A stretch of DNA of 64,000 nucleotides from Turnera subulata (Eukaryota; Streptophyta; Magnoliopsida; Malpighiales; Passifloraceae), in contig JAKUCV010001739.1 in the NCBI GenBank assembly GCA_028386065.3, forward strand, positions 62,001-126,000. Reading direction: 5' to 3'. A model generated the notes under the pieces. That model was not told the origin of the DNA. It ran no database searches and was given only the letters and a program-made list of their open reading frames with translations. Below, piece by piece: positions 46,300 through 57,840 of this stretch. The position numbers were made by a program, and so were the translations under genes. Each line of letters begins with the position of its first letter. Position 1 is the first letter of the stretch.

Positions 46300-47589
46300 T
46301 GTAACGCCCCGGATTTTTATAACTTGATTTATGGAGTTTTCGGAATTTTTATTCCAATTATGCCCTTGAGGAATTTCCGGATTTTTGGTTATGGAAATAA
46401 ATTATTTTCCTTGGGAATAATGTTTTTAGGTTGGCATTATAAGGGGTTTGAGTTTCGTCGGAAACGGGGACTTGTTTCGGGGTGAAACGGGGTTTTAACG
46501 TAGTTGTAATTAAAACTACGTCGTTTTGATAAAAGGAAAAAAAAAAGTTGACTAAGGGCGGGTTGACCGCGCCTCAGTCCAAAACTATGTCGTTTTGGAC
46601 TGGGGCCGGCTCAACCCTAAAAACCCTTCTCTTTTCTCTCTTTTCTCTCCCTTCCCTCTTCTTTTTTTTTCTTCTTTATCTCCTTTCTCTTCCATGCTGC
46701 CGACTCCCTTCTCTCCCCCTCTCCCTCTTCTTCTCTCTCTCTCATCTCTCTCACTTGCCTTTCCACAAAATTCTCCCAGCTGCCATCACCCTTACCTTCT
46801 TCTTTTCTTCTTTGAGCTGCCGCCGCCATAGACTGAACCCCAAGGACCGAGGTCGGGTTTGGCCTCTGACGGGTTTTGGGCAGACAACTCGGGGTTCGAG
46901 TTCGGGTCTCGTCACTGTTGTGTCAACCTTGAACCAGTAAGGGGCTGTCCTCCCTTTCCTCCGCTTCCATTCGATTGCTTTTAAATTGTTGCTGTTGTGG
47001 TTCTAATCGAACGGGTTGTTGGGGGTTTTGTGTTGGTGGTTCTCGGTGGGCGTGTGGGTTGTGTTGTGGTGTGTTGTTTGCTGCCGGTGATGGTTTCGTT
47101 GTGGTCGGGTTGGTGTGTTACGGGCATCGAATTGGTCGATGGCAGGGGGGTCTGGTTTCGTTTCCGTTCAACAAAAATCCGGGTGAATCCAGATTGGCTC
47201 AGTTCACCTCCTCCAATCCGGGTAAGGATTCACTACCTCAATCTTTTCCTGTTTCGATTTGTGATGCCGCGAGGATAGTGTAGATGAGTCGGGTGTTGGG
47301 TTTGCTTCCAGACTGAGGCAGTAGAATCGTTGTGGCTGCTCCCGATTGAGGATTTGATCCAGACTTGATTTTGGCAGCTAGGATTCGCATTCTGGTAAGC
47401 ATTTCCGGCGATGCATAATTATCTCTTTCGTTTCTCCTTTGTTAGTGGATTTTGTGGTTGAATTGGATGATCCCGGTTGTGACAGAATTGTTGTGGCTGT
47501 TGTCTTGGTTGTTGTGGAGTTTTTCCGGCAAGTTGATCGGAATCCGGCGAGCTCAGGAATTTTCCGGCGAGGGCTCGGGTTTTACTGCT
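46300..47589 (+). repeat. 5' part of a TGTAACGCCC-type LTR, related to the solo LTR at 10020
   Basis: Starts TGTAACGCCCCGG and follows the solo LTR in layout: the TTTTCGGAATTTTTATTCC block, AAACTACGTCGTTTTG, a CT-rich tract at 46617-46800, GCCGCCGCCAT at 46817 and a GC-rich stretch. It breaks off at about 47590, where LINE sequence starts. Frames across the CT tract are artefacts. Confidence 0.7.
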
Positions 47590-48011
47590 TTACTGCGGGG
47601 AGGAACATTCTTGATTGTTTCATGGTGGCCTCTGAGGTCATCCACTCCTTGAAACGGTCTACTCAGAAAGTAGTGATTTGGAAGATTGACTTCCGAAAGG
47701 CCTATGACTCGGTGTCCTGGTCCTACTTGTTTGATGTTATGGCTAGCATAGGATTCAGCCACAGATGGTGTTCCTGGATTAGGGCTTGTCTTGAGACTTC
47801 TTCTCTTTTTGTACTAGTTAAAGGATCGCCTTCTCCTTAATTTAATATGCAGAAGGGTCTCAAGCAGGTGACCCCCTTTCTCCCTTCCTCTTCTTGCTGG
47901 CTGTTGAGGGCCTCACTTCCTGTATTCACCGAGCCATCCCCTAAGGTTTGGTTGATCCAGTTTTTCTACATGGTTTACCTCTGTCCATACTCCAGTTTGC
48001 AGATGATACTA
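47590..48011 (+). mobile_element. L1-type LINE fragment, reverse transcriptase N-terminal part
   Basis: Encodes GRNILDCF, IWKIDFRKAYDSVSW, then, after a stop and frameshift, the GDPLSPFLF-like and QFADDTM blocks of a non-LTR reverse transcriptase. It stops at 48011, exactly where CRM Y begins. Its continuation, minus about 480 bp, is at 54838. Confidence 0.85.
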
Positions 48012-48941
48012 TGATGCAAATGATGGAACCATAACTTTGCCTCAAGGTCCAATCACAAGGAACACTTTAAGAAGGCTAAGGAATCAACTTCTACATCACA
48101 TTCAAGCCTTGATCAACACGGAACTTGAAGAACACGCAATGATCAAGATTGAAAGGGAACTGAAGCCGAAACCTATTTATTTGCTTGCCATTGAAGAATA
48201 GTCGATTCAAGGAAGCAATTGGGGACCAGTCGACAACACCCCAGCCCATGTGGGCCCATGTCGACATATCTCTATAGTTTTAATTTAGGTTAGCCGAAAT
48301 TTTTATTATTCTTTGTTATTGATTTTGGCATGGTCAATTAGTTGGTTACTTAGTTTGGGCTTTAGTTAATTAGTTTGGGTTATTGTTGTTTGGGTTTACT
48401 TGAGTTCAATTCAATGTTGGATTCACTTAAAACCTAGTTAATTTCGGGTTAGGCTAGGTGTCAAACTTGGAGACAAAGTCAAAATCCAATTTGACTAGGA
48501 TTTGGGAATTGATGCCGAATTAGGGTTAGGGATCTAGTATAAATAGGAACAACTACTTTATGATTTCGACATGACTATTTTGAGAGAATAAAGTTGCCTT
48601 TGAGGTTTTCTTTGATTGTGGATTCAATCGTGATCGAGAGTGGATTCTCTTGGTTTTATATTAGGGTTTGAGTTTACTTATCAAGTTTTCTTGCTTGTGG
48701 CGTTTATTCAATTCCCTGTGATTCTAATCCCTTTGTTGCCTATTCCTTAATTGAGTCTAGGAGGTAAAGAATAGAATTGCTAAAACCCTTTGTTGTGTTT
48801 GTACTTCTTTGTTGTCTAATCCGGTGCAGAGATTAGGAGGTGAAGGAGACTCACACGGCGAGTTTGATTGAGATTGACGATCGGGACAATCAGATAGTTA
48901 CGGAGGTGGAACTAGTGGATTCTAGGGCTGTTGCCGTATCA
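48012..48941 (+). repeat. CRM Y 5' LTR
   Basis: 930 bp from TGATGCAAAT to TGCCGTATCA. It begins with coding sequence homologous to the pol tail (GPITRNTLRR motif) and the frame stops at 48199-48201. The middle matches the CRM Z LTR (7887-9293) in reverse complement. Confidence 0.88.
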
Positions 48942-48946
48942 TCTTT

Positions 48947-48958
48947 TGGTAGCGGAGC
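48947..48958 (+). other. Primer-binding-like site of CRM Y
   Basis: TGGTAGCGGAGC, five bases after the 5' LTR, identical to the site of CRM X and copia A. Confidence 0.65.
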
Positions 48959-49059
48959 TGAGGTTTCAATCAATCATATCCTTTGTGTTTGTGTTTTAAT
49001 TTAATCGTGGCCTTTCAATTCCTGTTCTTTGTTTAGTTTTGTCGATTTATAAAAAAAAA

Positions 49060-49140
49060 AAAATTGCCGACTACTGTTCACAGTTACTGTTCATTAAGTA
49101 CTGTTCACCGACTACTGTTCATCGGTGTTACTGTTCACGA
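49060..49140 (+). repeat. TACTGTTCA-rich stretch in the CRM Y leader
   Basis: Several copies of TACTGTTCA at irregular spacing, in the leader position where CRM X has its 30-bp array and paired palindromes. Confidence 0.7.
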
Positions 49141-49715
49141 AAAAAAAAAGGAGAGAAAGAGTTGGAAGTCGGCTTGGTTGTTGTGTTGGAATTGAAATTG
49201 TGGCCTTTGGATTGCAAGATTATCAAGTGTTCTTGCAGGGAACTTTATTGATTGATTGTTGATTGTGAATTGATTGATTGAAAACAAGGAGAAGTTGGAT
49301 TATTTGCTGTTTCGAATCGATTTCTGCAGGGGAAGATTTCTGCCGGATTATTTCTTTGTTGAGTTCGATTTGAGCTTTTTATTGTGTTGGGTGATTGTTG
49401 TTTCGTAATTGCTCAATTGTGCAAATAATCTTTCACATACTTATTCTTGTTCTTGTGTGTGAACAATCTTTTCTTTCTACGTGTCAAAATTGCCTCTAGA
49501 CTTGATATCTTATCTTTCTTTCTTTAGGATTCTTTGATTCCTTGAATTAATTGCTGCTGGTTGGTTGCTTGATTTTGTTTATTTAAACCTAACATATAAA
49601 ATTGAAGCAGAATCAAGAGTGGTAAGAGGCTGAGAGATCTTTTTCTGCGAACAAACACGAGAGACACACGTGAGGAGTTTTACTGCTAACGAATTTCTTG
49701 CAGGATTCTTTCACA

Positions 49716-51725
49716 ATGTCTTCCGTATATGATTCAGACCGGACTGTAGTGATGTCGCACCTCACGGATTTCTTCAACAACCTCTTCGCCAAAATTGATA
49801 AGGTTTCTAGCTCGTTGGCCGAGACTAATGCTAGGTTGGAACGGCAAGCACAGGATACGGAAGCTCGCCTAACTCGTCAAGAAAGAACCTTGCAAACCTT
49901 GACCGAGAGCATAAACAACAACAACAATCGAGAGAGGGTGCGAGTTCAAGATGCTAGGGTGGAGGAAGAAGTTGATCAAGGGGAGCACTTTCACGAGGTA
50001 GATCCTAGAAGGCCAATTGGAAGAGGGCATGGAGATGGAGGAAGAGGCGGTGGCGTATATCGACCTCGGTTCCAAGAACGGCCAGCCTACAATAGGGCCG
50101 AGGGACAAGACCGATTTGATCGAGACTTCGGAAACATCAAGATGAATGTTCCCACTTTTCATGGTACCAATGACCCGGATGCATATCTCGATTGGGTGCA
50201 AGATATGGAAGCTTTATTTGATTGCCATCAATATAATGACGAGAAGAAGATCAAGCTTGCTGTGGTGGTATTCAAGGATTATGCCAAATCCTGGTGGCAT
50301 AAACTAGTTTCCAATCGAAGGAGATATGGGGAAGATGAGATCGAGACGTGGGCCGAGATGAAGAGAATCTTGAAGAAGAGATTTGTGCCTGCTTCACACC
50401 AAAGAGAGCTGATGAATCGCTTTTATTCGCTCAAGCAAGTCACCAAGAGTGTTGATGAATATTGGAAGGCGCTTGAGGTGGCGACGAATCAAGCTGGACG
50501 TGAAGAGGATGAGGAGTCTCTTATGTCGAGATTTTATTATGGTTTAAATGCTAACATTGCACAAGTTCTTGATTTGCAGCACTATGCGGAAATTGAAGAG
50601 ATGGTGGCATTGGCTTCAAAAATCGAGAAGCAACTAAAGAAGAAGACCTATGCGAAGCCGTCAAGCTATAGCTCTTGGAATGCGACTTCTAAGTACTCCA
50701 AGGATGTGGGGAGTTCAAGCAAAGTTCCTTTAGACACACCCAAGATGCTTCCATGGAAGGTCAAAGAGGAGCCAAAGACACCTAATGCACCGCAAAAGGT
50801 GGAGAGAGCAAGGAACATCAAGTGCTTCAAGTGTCAAGGGTTGGGACATATCGCATCACAATGTCCTAACAAGAGAATAATGCTTACTACGGAGTATGGG
50901 GAGCTCTACTCCGACGACGAAAGGGAAGTACCCGACTTCAACCCTGATGTCGACCCTGCACTAGCTGACATGCCCGACTTGGAAGATGTACCCAAAGTGA
51001 ATCCGGAAGAGCAAGTTCTTCAATGCTTGATTTTGAAGAAGAGGCTGCTCAATATTCAGCCAAAGGAAGATGGCATCGAGCAACGGGAAAACATCTTTCA
51101 CACTAGTTGTTTGGTGAAAGACAAGCCTTGTAGCATGATCATCGACGGAGGAAGCTGCACCAATGTTGTTAGCACTATGCTAGTGGAGAAGTTGGGGCTG
51201 AAGACGCAAAAGCATCCAAGACCATACAAGCTTCAATGGTTGAATGATAGTGGTGAGGTAAAGGTAACCGGGCAAGTACTTATTACGTTCACCATTGGCA
51301 CATATACTGATCAAGTTTTGTGTGATATTGTACCTATGCAAGCATGTCATATTTTGTTGGGAAGACCTTGGCAATATGATAGGAAAGTGATTCATGACGG
51401 AAAAAGAAATAGGTATACATTCACCATGGGTGAGAGGCCGATAACACTTGGGCCATTGCCACCCGCGGAAGTTTATAAGGATCAGGTGCATATGCAAAAA
51501 GCTGTGGATGCTTGGAAGAAGGAAAAGGAGGCCAAATTGGCTAAATCTAGTGAGGTTGAGAGGATGACTGAGAGTCATGCAAAGGAGAGCCGAATTCGAG
51601 TGAAAAAAAAGCATTGGTGTCGACAACAAAAGGAGAGGATAAAAACAAGAGTGAAGTCGACACCCATGAGAGAAAACAAGAGGGGAAAAAGAGACAGAAT
51701 TTCTATGCAAATACAAGAGACTTGA
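49716..51725 (+). CDS. CRM Y gag and protease
   Basis: ATG at 49716 (ACAATGTC context) opens 669 codons. The gag has an N-terminal coiled-coil-like part, a Gly/Arg stretch, the core [17 protein letters not shown] and [13 protein letters not shown], an intact CCHC knuckle ([14 protein letters not shown]) and the protease motif [11 protein letters not shown]. Unlike CRM X, gag is uninterrupted here. The frame leaves pol at about 51600-51650, where an A-run is the likely site of the shift to the RT frame. Confidence 0.88.
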   Translation: MSSVYDSDRTVVMSHLTDFFNNLFAKIDKVSSSLAETNARLERQAQDTEARLTRQERTLQTLTESINNNNNRERVRVQDARVEEEVDQGEHFHEVDPRRPIGRGHGDGGRGGGVYRPRFQERPAYNRAEGQDRFDRDFGNIKMNVPTFHGTNDPDAYLDWVQDMEALFDCHQYNDEKKIKLAVVVFKDYAKSWWHKLVSNRRRYGEDEIETWAEMKRILKKRFVPASHQRELMNRFYSLKQVTKSVDEYWKALEVATNQAGREEDEESLMSRFYYGLNANIAQVLDLQHYAEIEEMVALASKIEKQLKKKTYAKPSSYSSWNATSKYSKDVGSSSKVPLDTPKMLPWKVKEEPKTPNAPQKVERARNIKCFKCQGLGHIASQCPNKRIMLTTEYGELYSDDEREVPDFNPDVDPALADMPDLEDVPKVNPEEQVLQCLILKKRLLNIQPKEDGIEQRENIFHTSCLVKDKPCSMIIDGGSCTNVVSTMLVEKLGLKTQKHPRPYKLQWLNDSGEVKVTGQVLITFTIGTYTDQVLCDIVPMQACHILLGRPWQYDRKVIHDGKRNRYTFTMGERPITLGPLPPAEVYKDQVHMQKAVDAWKKEKEAKLAKSSEVERMTESHAKESRIRVKKKHWCRQQKERIKTRVKSTPMRENKRGKRDRISMQIQET

Positions 51726-53137
51726 GGGAAGCTTGTGTGAACAAACGAGAGTTGTTGGTGCTCTTATATAAGGGTGCTTATTTATCTAACACTGACCTTA
51801 ATCCCGATTTGCCTAGTTCTGTTGTTTCTGTCTTGCAGGAATTTGGAGATGTGTTCCCTGAAGAGTTGCCGAAAGAGTTACCTCCAATTAGAGGAATTGA
51901 GCATCAAATCAACTTCATCCCTGGTGCTCAAATTCCAAATCGGCCAGCCTATAGGGCTCATCCGGAGGAGACTAAAGAGTTGCAAAGGCAAGTTGATGAG
52001 TTGCTGAAAAAGGGACACATCCGAGAGAGCTTAAGTCCTTGTGTCGTGCCGGTTATTCTAGTGCCAAAGAAGGATGGATCATGGCGCATGTGTGTTGATT
52101 GCCGCGCCGTCAACAAAATTACGGTAAAGTATCGCCATCCTATTCCTAGAATGGATGATATGCTAGATGAATTGCATGGTGCTTGTGTGTTTTCAAAGAT
52201 TGATCTTATGAGTGGTTACCATCAAATTAGGATGAAAATTGGAGATGAATGGAAAACCGCTTTTAAAACGAAACATGGATTATATGAATGGTTGGTTATG
52301 CCTTTTGCATTAACTAATGCACCTAGTACTTTCATGCGATTAATGAACCATGTTTTGAGATCATTCATTGGAAAGTTTGTGGTTGTTTACTTTGATGATA
52401 TATTGATCTATAGTAAGAGTATTGAGGAGCATGTTGGACATCTTAGCCAGGTATTGCAAGTATTGCGTGAGGCGCAACTTTATGCTAAGGTTTCTAAGTG
52501 TACTTTTTGTATGGATCATGTTATCTTTCTTGGTTATGTTGTGAGTGCTAAAGGCATAGAAGTTGACCAAGACAAAGTGAAGGCAATCAAGGAGTGGCCG
52601 ACTCCTACGACGGTAAGTGATGTGAGGTCTTTTCATGGACTTGCTAGTTTTTATAGGAGGTTTGTGAAAAATTTCAGCTCAATTGCCGTCCCTTTAAATG
52701 AGATTGTTAAAAAAGAAGTTGGTTTTAGGTGGGGGGACAAAGAGAAATCGGCATTTGAGGAATTAAAAGAGAAACTTTGTTCTGCTCCTATATTGAGGTT
52801 ACCTGACTTTAACAGTACTTTTGAGATTGAATGTGATGTCTCTGGCATAGGAATTGGTGCTGTTTTGTTGCAGGAAAAGTGCCCCATCGCTTATTTCAAC
52901 GAGAAATTGAAGGGGGCACAACTCAATTACTCCACCTACGACAAGGAGTTGTATGCCTTGGTGAGGGCATTGCAAACTTGGCAACATAATTTGTGGCCAA
53001 AGGAGTTTGTGATCCACACGGACCATGAGAGTCTAAAGCACCTAAAGGGACAAGGTAAGCTAGGTAAGCGACATGCTAAATGGCTTGAATTCATTGAGAC
53101 CTTCCCTTATGTCGTTAAGTACAAGAGGAAAAGATAA
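51614..53137 (+). pseudogene. CRM Y reverse transcriptase and RNase H
   Basis: RT with [28 protein letters not shown], the active site YFDDILIYS and RNase H starting [10 protein letters not shown] (Ala of the family replaced by Val). In the [11 protein letters not shown] motif the Gly is Ala ([11 protein letters not shown]). The frame overlaps the gag frame at its start and shifts again near 53120 before integrase. Confidence 0.88.
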
Positions 53138-54531
53138 CATTGTTGCCGATGCGTTGTCTAGGAGATATGTTCTTGTCACATCACTTAGTTCTAGGTTGAT
53201 TGGATTTGAGCATATAAAAGATTTGTATAAATCTGATTCTGACTTTGCAATGGTGTTTGATGCGTGTGAACATGCTGCGTTTCATAAGTTTTATCGCCAT
53301 GAGGGTTGGCTATTTCGTGAAAACAAACTTTGCATACCTGCTTGTTCTATGCGTGAGTTGCTTGTTAGGGAATGTCATGATGGAGGTTTGATGGGACACT
53401 TTGGCATTGGTAAGACTTTATACATCTTGCAAGAGCATTTTTATTGGCCTAACATGAAGAAAGATGTAGAGAAAGTTTGTGCAGGTTGTTTGCCATGTCG
53501 TCAAGCCAAGAGTAAGGTACAACCTCATGGTTTGTACACTCCTCTCCCTGTTCCTGATTGTCCTTGGACTGATATTTCTATGGATTTTGTTATTGGATTG
53601 CCTAGGACAAAGAAAGGAAGTGATAGTATCTTTGTGGTTGTTGACAAGTTTAGCAAGATGTCACATTTTATTGTTTGTCATAAAACTGATGATGCTATGC
53701 ATGTTCCCGATTTGTTCTTTAGGAATGTAGTTCGCTTGCATGGCATTCATAAGACCACTGTTTCGATAGGGACACTAAATTTCTATCTCACTTTTGGCGT
53801 GTTTTATGGAGTAAATTAGGGACCAAGTTGTTATTTTCTACTACTTGTCACCCTCAAACTGATGTCCAAACTGAAGTTGTGAATAGAACTTTAGGAGCTT
53901 TATTTGTGCTGTTGTGAGTAAGAATTTGAAAACTTGGGAAGAATGGTTGCCTATGGTTGAATTTGCATATAATAGGAGCATTCATTCTTTTACGGGTTAT
54001 TCGCCTTTTGAGATTGTTTATGGATTTAACCCTCTAACGCCTGTGGATTTACTGCCTATTGCTTTGAAAGATGTTGTTAGTTTAGATGGGCAGCAAAGAG
54101 CTGAGAAGGTCAAGTCCATACATGAGAAGGCACGACAACACATCGAGGCCAAGAACCTCAAGGTGGCGCAAAGAGCAAATAGAGGGCGTCGTCTAGTGCG
54201 ATTTGAACCTGGTGACTGGGTTTGGGTGGACTTTCGGAAGGAGAGGTTCCCTAAGCAAAGGACATCAAAGCTGAATCCTAGAGGAGATGGACCGTTTCAA
54301 GTCTTGGAACGCATAAGTGACAATGCCTACAAGATTGACTTGCCTGGAGAGTATGAAGTCAGTGCTACATTCAATGTGACTGACCTCACGCCATTTGACA
54401 ATGAAGGTTCTGATTCGAGGACGAATCCTTCTGAGGAGGGAGGGAATGATGCAAGTGATGGAGCCATAATTTTGCCTCAAGGTCCAATGAAACACCCGTG
54501 TCCCAATTTTACAAATAAGATGCTTAAGTAA
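53073..54531 (+). pseudogene. CRM Y integrase and CR-type tail, frameshifted
   Basis: The HHCC module ([12 protein letters not shown] ... [12 protein letters not shown]) and first catalytic region (MDFVIGLPR) are in one frame to about 53760. A small deletion near the second catalytic Asp and another near 53905 shift the frame, and integrase resumes at 53914 (FAYNRSIHS ... [13 protein letters not shown]) through the C-terminal domain. The frame enters the 3' LTR at 54447 and is broken at 54488 by foreign LTR sequence. Confidence 0.85.
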
Positions 54532-54835
54532 AGGAAATTACCAAAATACCCCTGAAACCCGGGACACAAAATCCAATATCAACAATAACCAAAATTCTTA
54601 ATAAAAACGAGATGTCATAAAGAACAAAAACATTCCGGCTTAGCAAGCCTCAAATCAAACCCGGCATCCTGCCGATACATCATCAATAATAAATTCCGGC
54701 AACCCGCCGATAATGTAATCCAAATCAATAGACATCTCAATAAAAATCCAATGCAGCGGAAGAAACAAACGGAGTAAAAATAAGAGAAACAATCTGTTCC
54801 CTGAAGAAACAATCTGTTTAAGAAACAATCTGTTT
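54488..54835 (-). repeat. 3' part of a TGTAACGCCC-type LTR, inverted
   Basis: Begins TGAAACACCCGTGTCCC on the plus strand, the reverse complement of the solo LTR end (GGGACACGGGCGTTTCA). It continues with an LTR-like U5 sequence to about 54835 and then meets LINE sequence. It starts precisely in the 3' LTR of CRM Y. The 5' part of this LTR is missing here. Confidence 0.65.
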
Positions 54836-54837
54836 AA

Positions 54838-56261
54838 GATTCCCTCCAAGGTGGTTCGGACTTTGGTTCAGATTCAACGTGGCTTTCTTTGGGGGGGAAC
54901 ATCTGGGAAAAGACGGTTTTGTCTTGTTCCTTGGCGCAAGGTTATCCTACCGAAGTCTAAGGGGCGACTAGGAGTGCAGGATTTGGTTTCTAAGAATGTG
55001 AGTCTATTATTAAAATGGTACTGGCGATTTCATGTGGATGACTCCTTATTTTGGCGTCGTCTGGTTTATGCCAAGTACGTGTCTCCCTCTTCTTCTTTCA
55101 CTCACTCCTTTAACTTGTCTTGCCTCTCACCCGTCTGGTCCTCCATCCTTCGTTGTTGCTTGGCTGCGGGGGATCACAGTTCGGTTCTAGGGGATGGTGT
55201 TGTTTTGTCCCTTGGTTGTGGTAGTAGGGTGAGCTTCTGGTCGGACCCTTGGTCGGCTTTTGGACGTCACAAGGACCAGTTCGACGCCTGTATCAGCTTT
55301 TCACCTCCCCGGATATCTCGGTGGCCTCTATACTCTCTTCCGATTCCACGTTGGCCGAAAACTGCAGCTGGTGGTGCCGAGAATTATATGCGTGGGAGAA
55401 GGAGGACTGCTTGGCTTTACAGGCTGCTCTAGCTGAGATCGAGTTAGCTCGCGACTGGGAGGACAGCTGGAGGTGGTTGTGAGATACTTTCGGTCTGTAT
55501 ACGACTCAATCCGGCTATCTCTTTCTCTGTCGGGGGCTGTCTTTCTCCTCCTATCGCCCTCTAACCTGGTTGAACATTGCCCCACCGAAAGTCGAGGCTT
55601 TTTTTGTGGCTGGCTCTGAATGATGGACTGGCTGTTCGTGCAGCTCTTTTTCAACGAGACATTGTGACTTTGGGAGGGTCCTTCTGCCCGTTCTGCACGC
55701 GTAGCTTGGAAGATATCCCTCACCTCTTCTTGCATTGTCGCTTGGCTACAACCATTTGGCAGAAGTTATGTGCTTGGTGGGGGGTAGTTTGGATTGCCCT
55801 AGATCATTGGAGACCTGGTTTGTCCAATGGCCTTCCCTATCAGGGTCAAGACATAACCAGATTGCTTGGATGTTGTTGGGGTTGTCCACACTATGGTCGC
55901 TTTGGTTAGCCAGGAATGCGCGGGTCTTCACCGGCACGCCAGTACATGTAGGTCCTCTGTTCGATCTCATTCTTTTACGGGCATTCTACTGGTGTTCAAT
56001 CTCATTCTTTTACGGGCATTCTACTGGTTTAAGGCCCTTCATCCACAACTTCCATACACTGCAAGTGTCATTCTTTCCTCCTCAGAGTTCTTCCGGTTGT
56101 GGTCTAGTATCAAGTTTATTTGCATGCAATTCACCTAACCTAACGTGTATTTGGGGTTGTGTTTTACAGTCTCTCCAATAATTGTGGGTGTTTTTTACTT
56201 TCATTACCTGATGTAAATAATATGATATATCAATAAAATATCGATTAGCATAAAAAAAAAA
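54838..56261 (+). mobile_element. L1-type LINE, RT C-terminal part, zinc-binding domain and 3' end
   Basis: Encodes QIQRGFLWGGTSGKRRFCLV, the W-KVILPKSKGRLGVQDL block and, in other frames, a CPFCTRSLEDIPHLFLHC zinc-binding RT domain (about 55600-55780). Frameshifts and stops break it into pieces. It ends near an AATAAAATA signal and an A-run at 56252-56261. A 38-bp tandem duplication is at about 55957-56030. About 480 bp of RT between ADDT and this part are missing. Confidence 0.85.
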
Positions 56262-57334
56262 GTAGAATTAAAATTGTATAAAATGTCATGAAAAGGGAAG
56301 TAAACCCACTTGAAAATAATATATACTATATACCTTGGTTTAAACTTAAACTTAAAATAAAATTTCATGGCTATATATATGTATTGATCACAACAAGACA
56401 AAGCCATGTCTTCTTTTGCTACATAGCAAATGGAAAATTGTTGGTTTTGTTAAGTGTACTTGTTACATAATCAGTAAACTATACCTTGGTTGATCTAAGT
56501 TGCTGCAGAGATGCCTCCAGCTGATGGGGCCAGTTGCTCAAGCTCCTTTGTACTTAATGGGGCCAAGTCTTCCCAAGAAGGTTCCTACATAAACATGTAT
56601 AGAATTCATGATCAAGTGGTCAAAATTATAATGACACTACCATGTCAGTTTATCTTCTAATGAAAATACTACTTACGCTCACAGTTTGAGATCCTTTGAA
56701 CCATAAATGCTTAAGAACGAGCTTTGGCAAAACTGTAATTGCCATTGATCAAAAAATAAAGACAAGTTGAGTGTGATATGCAAAGCAATAATGTCACAGT
56801 AGCTCTGTGATTGTTGTAATGCCTCCACGGCAGCTTTTAACTTCAAAGACTTAAACAGTCGTTGATCTGCTTTAACTTCAAATACTCCTAATCCTAATCC
56901 TAACAACAAAATTGAGCAAAAGTTGCTGCTAAAATAAAACTTAATGGAGAGAGATCAAAAACTTGACAACTGATTCAGCAAGACAACAAGTGTTAAAGAC
57001 ATCAAAGCAGCAAATGACGCATACAAGGCTAGCTGGGAAGAAAATAGAATATATGTAAACTCCAACAGCTAGAATCTACATGGAAGTAATTTTGGTTCAA
57101 GCATTTCATCAAGCAGCTAAAAATTCCCGCAAAATCAGCAAGAGCAATGAAATTCTCCAACATACTTTTGCCTCTTCTTTCATCTTCACAACATAAATTC
57201 TCAATGAATTAAGCAGATATACAGTCAAAGTATCAAGCTGAGAAACACAAAAGGCAAGCTAGAAAGCAAATATAAAACATGGAGAGAGAAAGGGAAGGAT
57301 TATGACGAATTGAGTTTTGGAGTTGAGCTTCTGG
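56262..57334. other. Intergenic, with two weak exon candidates on the minus strand
   Basis: Minus-strand segments near 56650-56717 (reading LPKLVLKHLWFKGSQTVS) and 56503-56587 (EPSWEDLAPLSTKELEQL ... stop) are compatible with a donor GTAAGT and an acceptor ending TATGTAG, keeping one phase. I cannot assign a family. The rest shows nothing. Confidence 0.25.
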
Positions 57335-57840
57335 GCGGCCCCGGACTTTGAAGCAACTAGGCTCAATAGGTGACCAACTAACTAGTGGGTAACTTGTTCT
57401 TTGCAGCACACAACGTGATGGATGAACCAGCAATCGGTCTTTGAGGAAATGCCTTTGGCGAAACTGAAAGGAACAGCAAAAGAAAAAAAGAAAAGAGCAC
57501 CATAAATGAAGAGACACATTTAACAATAAGAGAGACGGAATTGGGGGGCAAAAGGACTCACATAAGCCAGGGAAGTTTCAACGAAAGCATGCTCTGAGGA
57601 GGAAGTTTTCTCGTCGCCAGGAGGAGTAATGCAGGGCAAGCACGCATTTGTAAGCAGTCCATTAACGCAGTTTATACTCCCGCTTGACACCTCGACGGCC
57701 GACAGTGGCCTCACCGCCGTCTTCTACTCGTCGAGGAATACACGGCTGGGACAGCAGGATCGGATGTAGGCCGTCACGGGAACAGCGTCGTCGTGGACGC
57801 TGTGAAACTCGTTGCAGTGCTCCGATTGAGAAAATATAAA
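57335..57840 (-). pseudogene. DUF1336/EDR2-like C-terminal-domain gene fragment
   Basis: On the minus strand, a frame reading CNEFHSVHDDAVPVTAY (near 57820-57770) is followed by an in-frame TAG, then NCVNGLLTNACLPCITPPGD and, after a likely intron (about 57469-57561, GTGAGT to TTTCAG), CVLQRTSYPLVSWSPIEP with CFKVRG. This order of short blocks (acidic start, LPC segment, LQR, W-IEP-FKVRG) resembles the N-terminal part of plant DUF1336 proteins related to EDR2. Homology ends after KVRG at about 57335. The stop and missing rest mark a relic. Confidence 0.5.

Larger units (their letters stand above)
48012..54487 (+). mobile_element. CRM-clade Ty3/gypsy retrotransposon (CRM Y), 3' LTR truncated
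   Basis: 5' LTR 48012-48941 (TGATGC to GTATCA), primer-binding-like site, leader, gag-pol and the first about 41 bp of the 3' LTR from 54447. It has the same organisation as CRM X and a diverged sequence. It interrupts the LINE. Pol has three to four frameshifts. Confidence 0.88.

Noticed and set aside
46548..46940. 130-codon frame with a Leu/Ser/Phe-rich stretch as a membrane protein
   Set aside because: It is the CT-rich tract of an LTR; the parallel region of the solo LTR has no equivalent frame.
56632..56645. CACTACCATG as the missing left end of the CACTA-like element
   Set aside because: Only the first eight bases match the right terminus and the three flanking bases differ.
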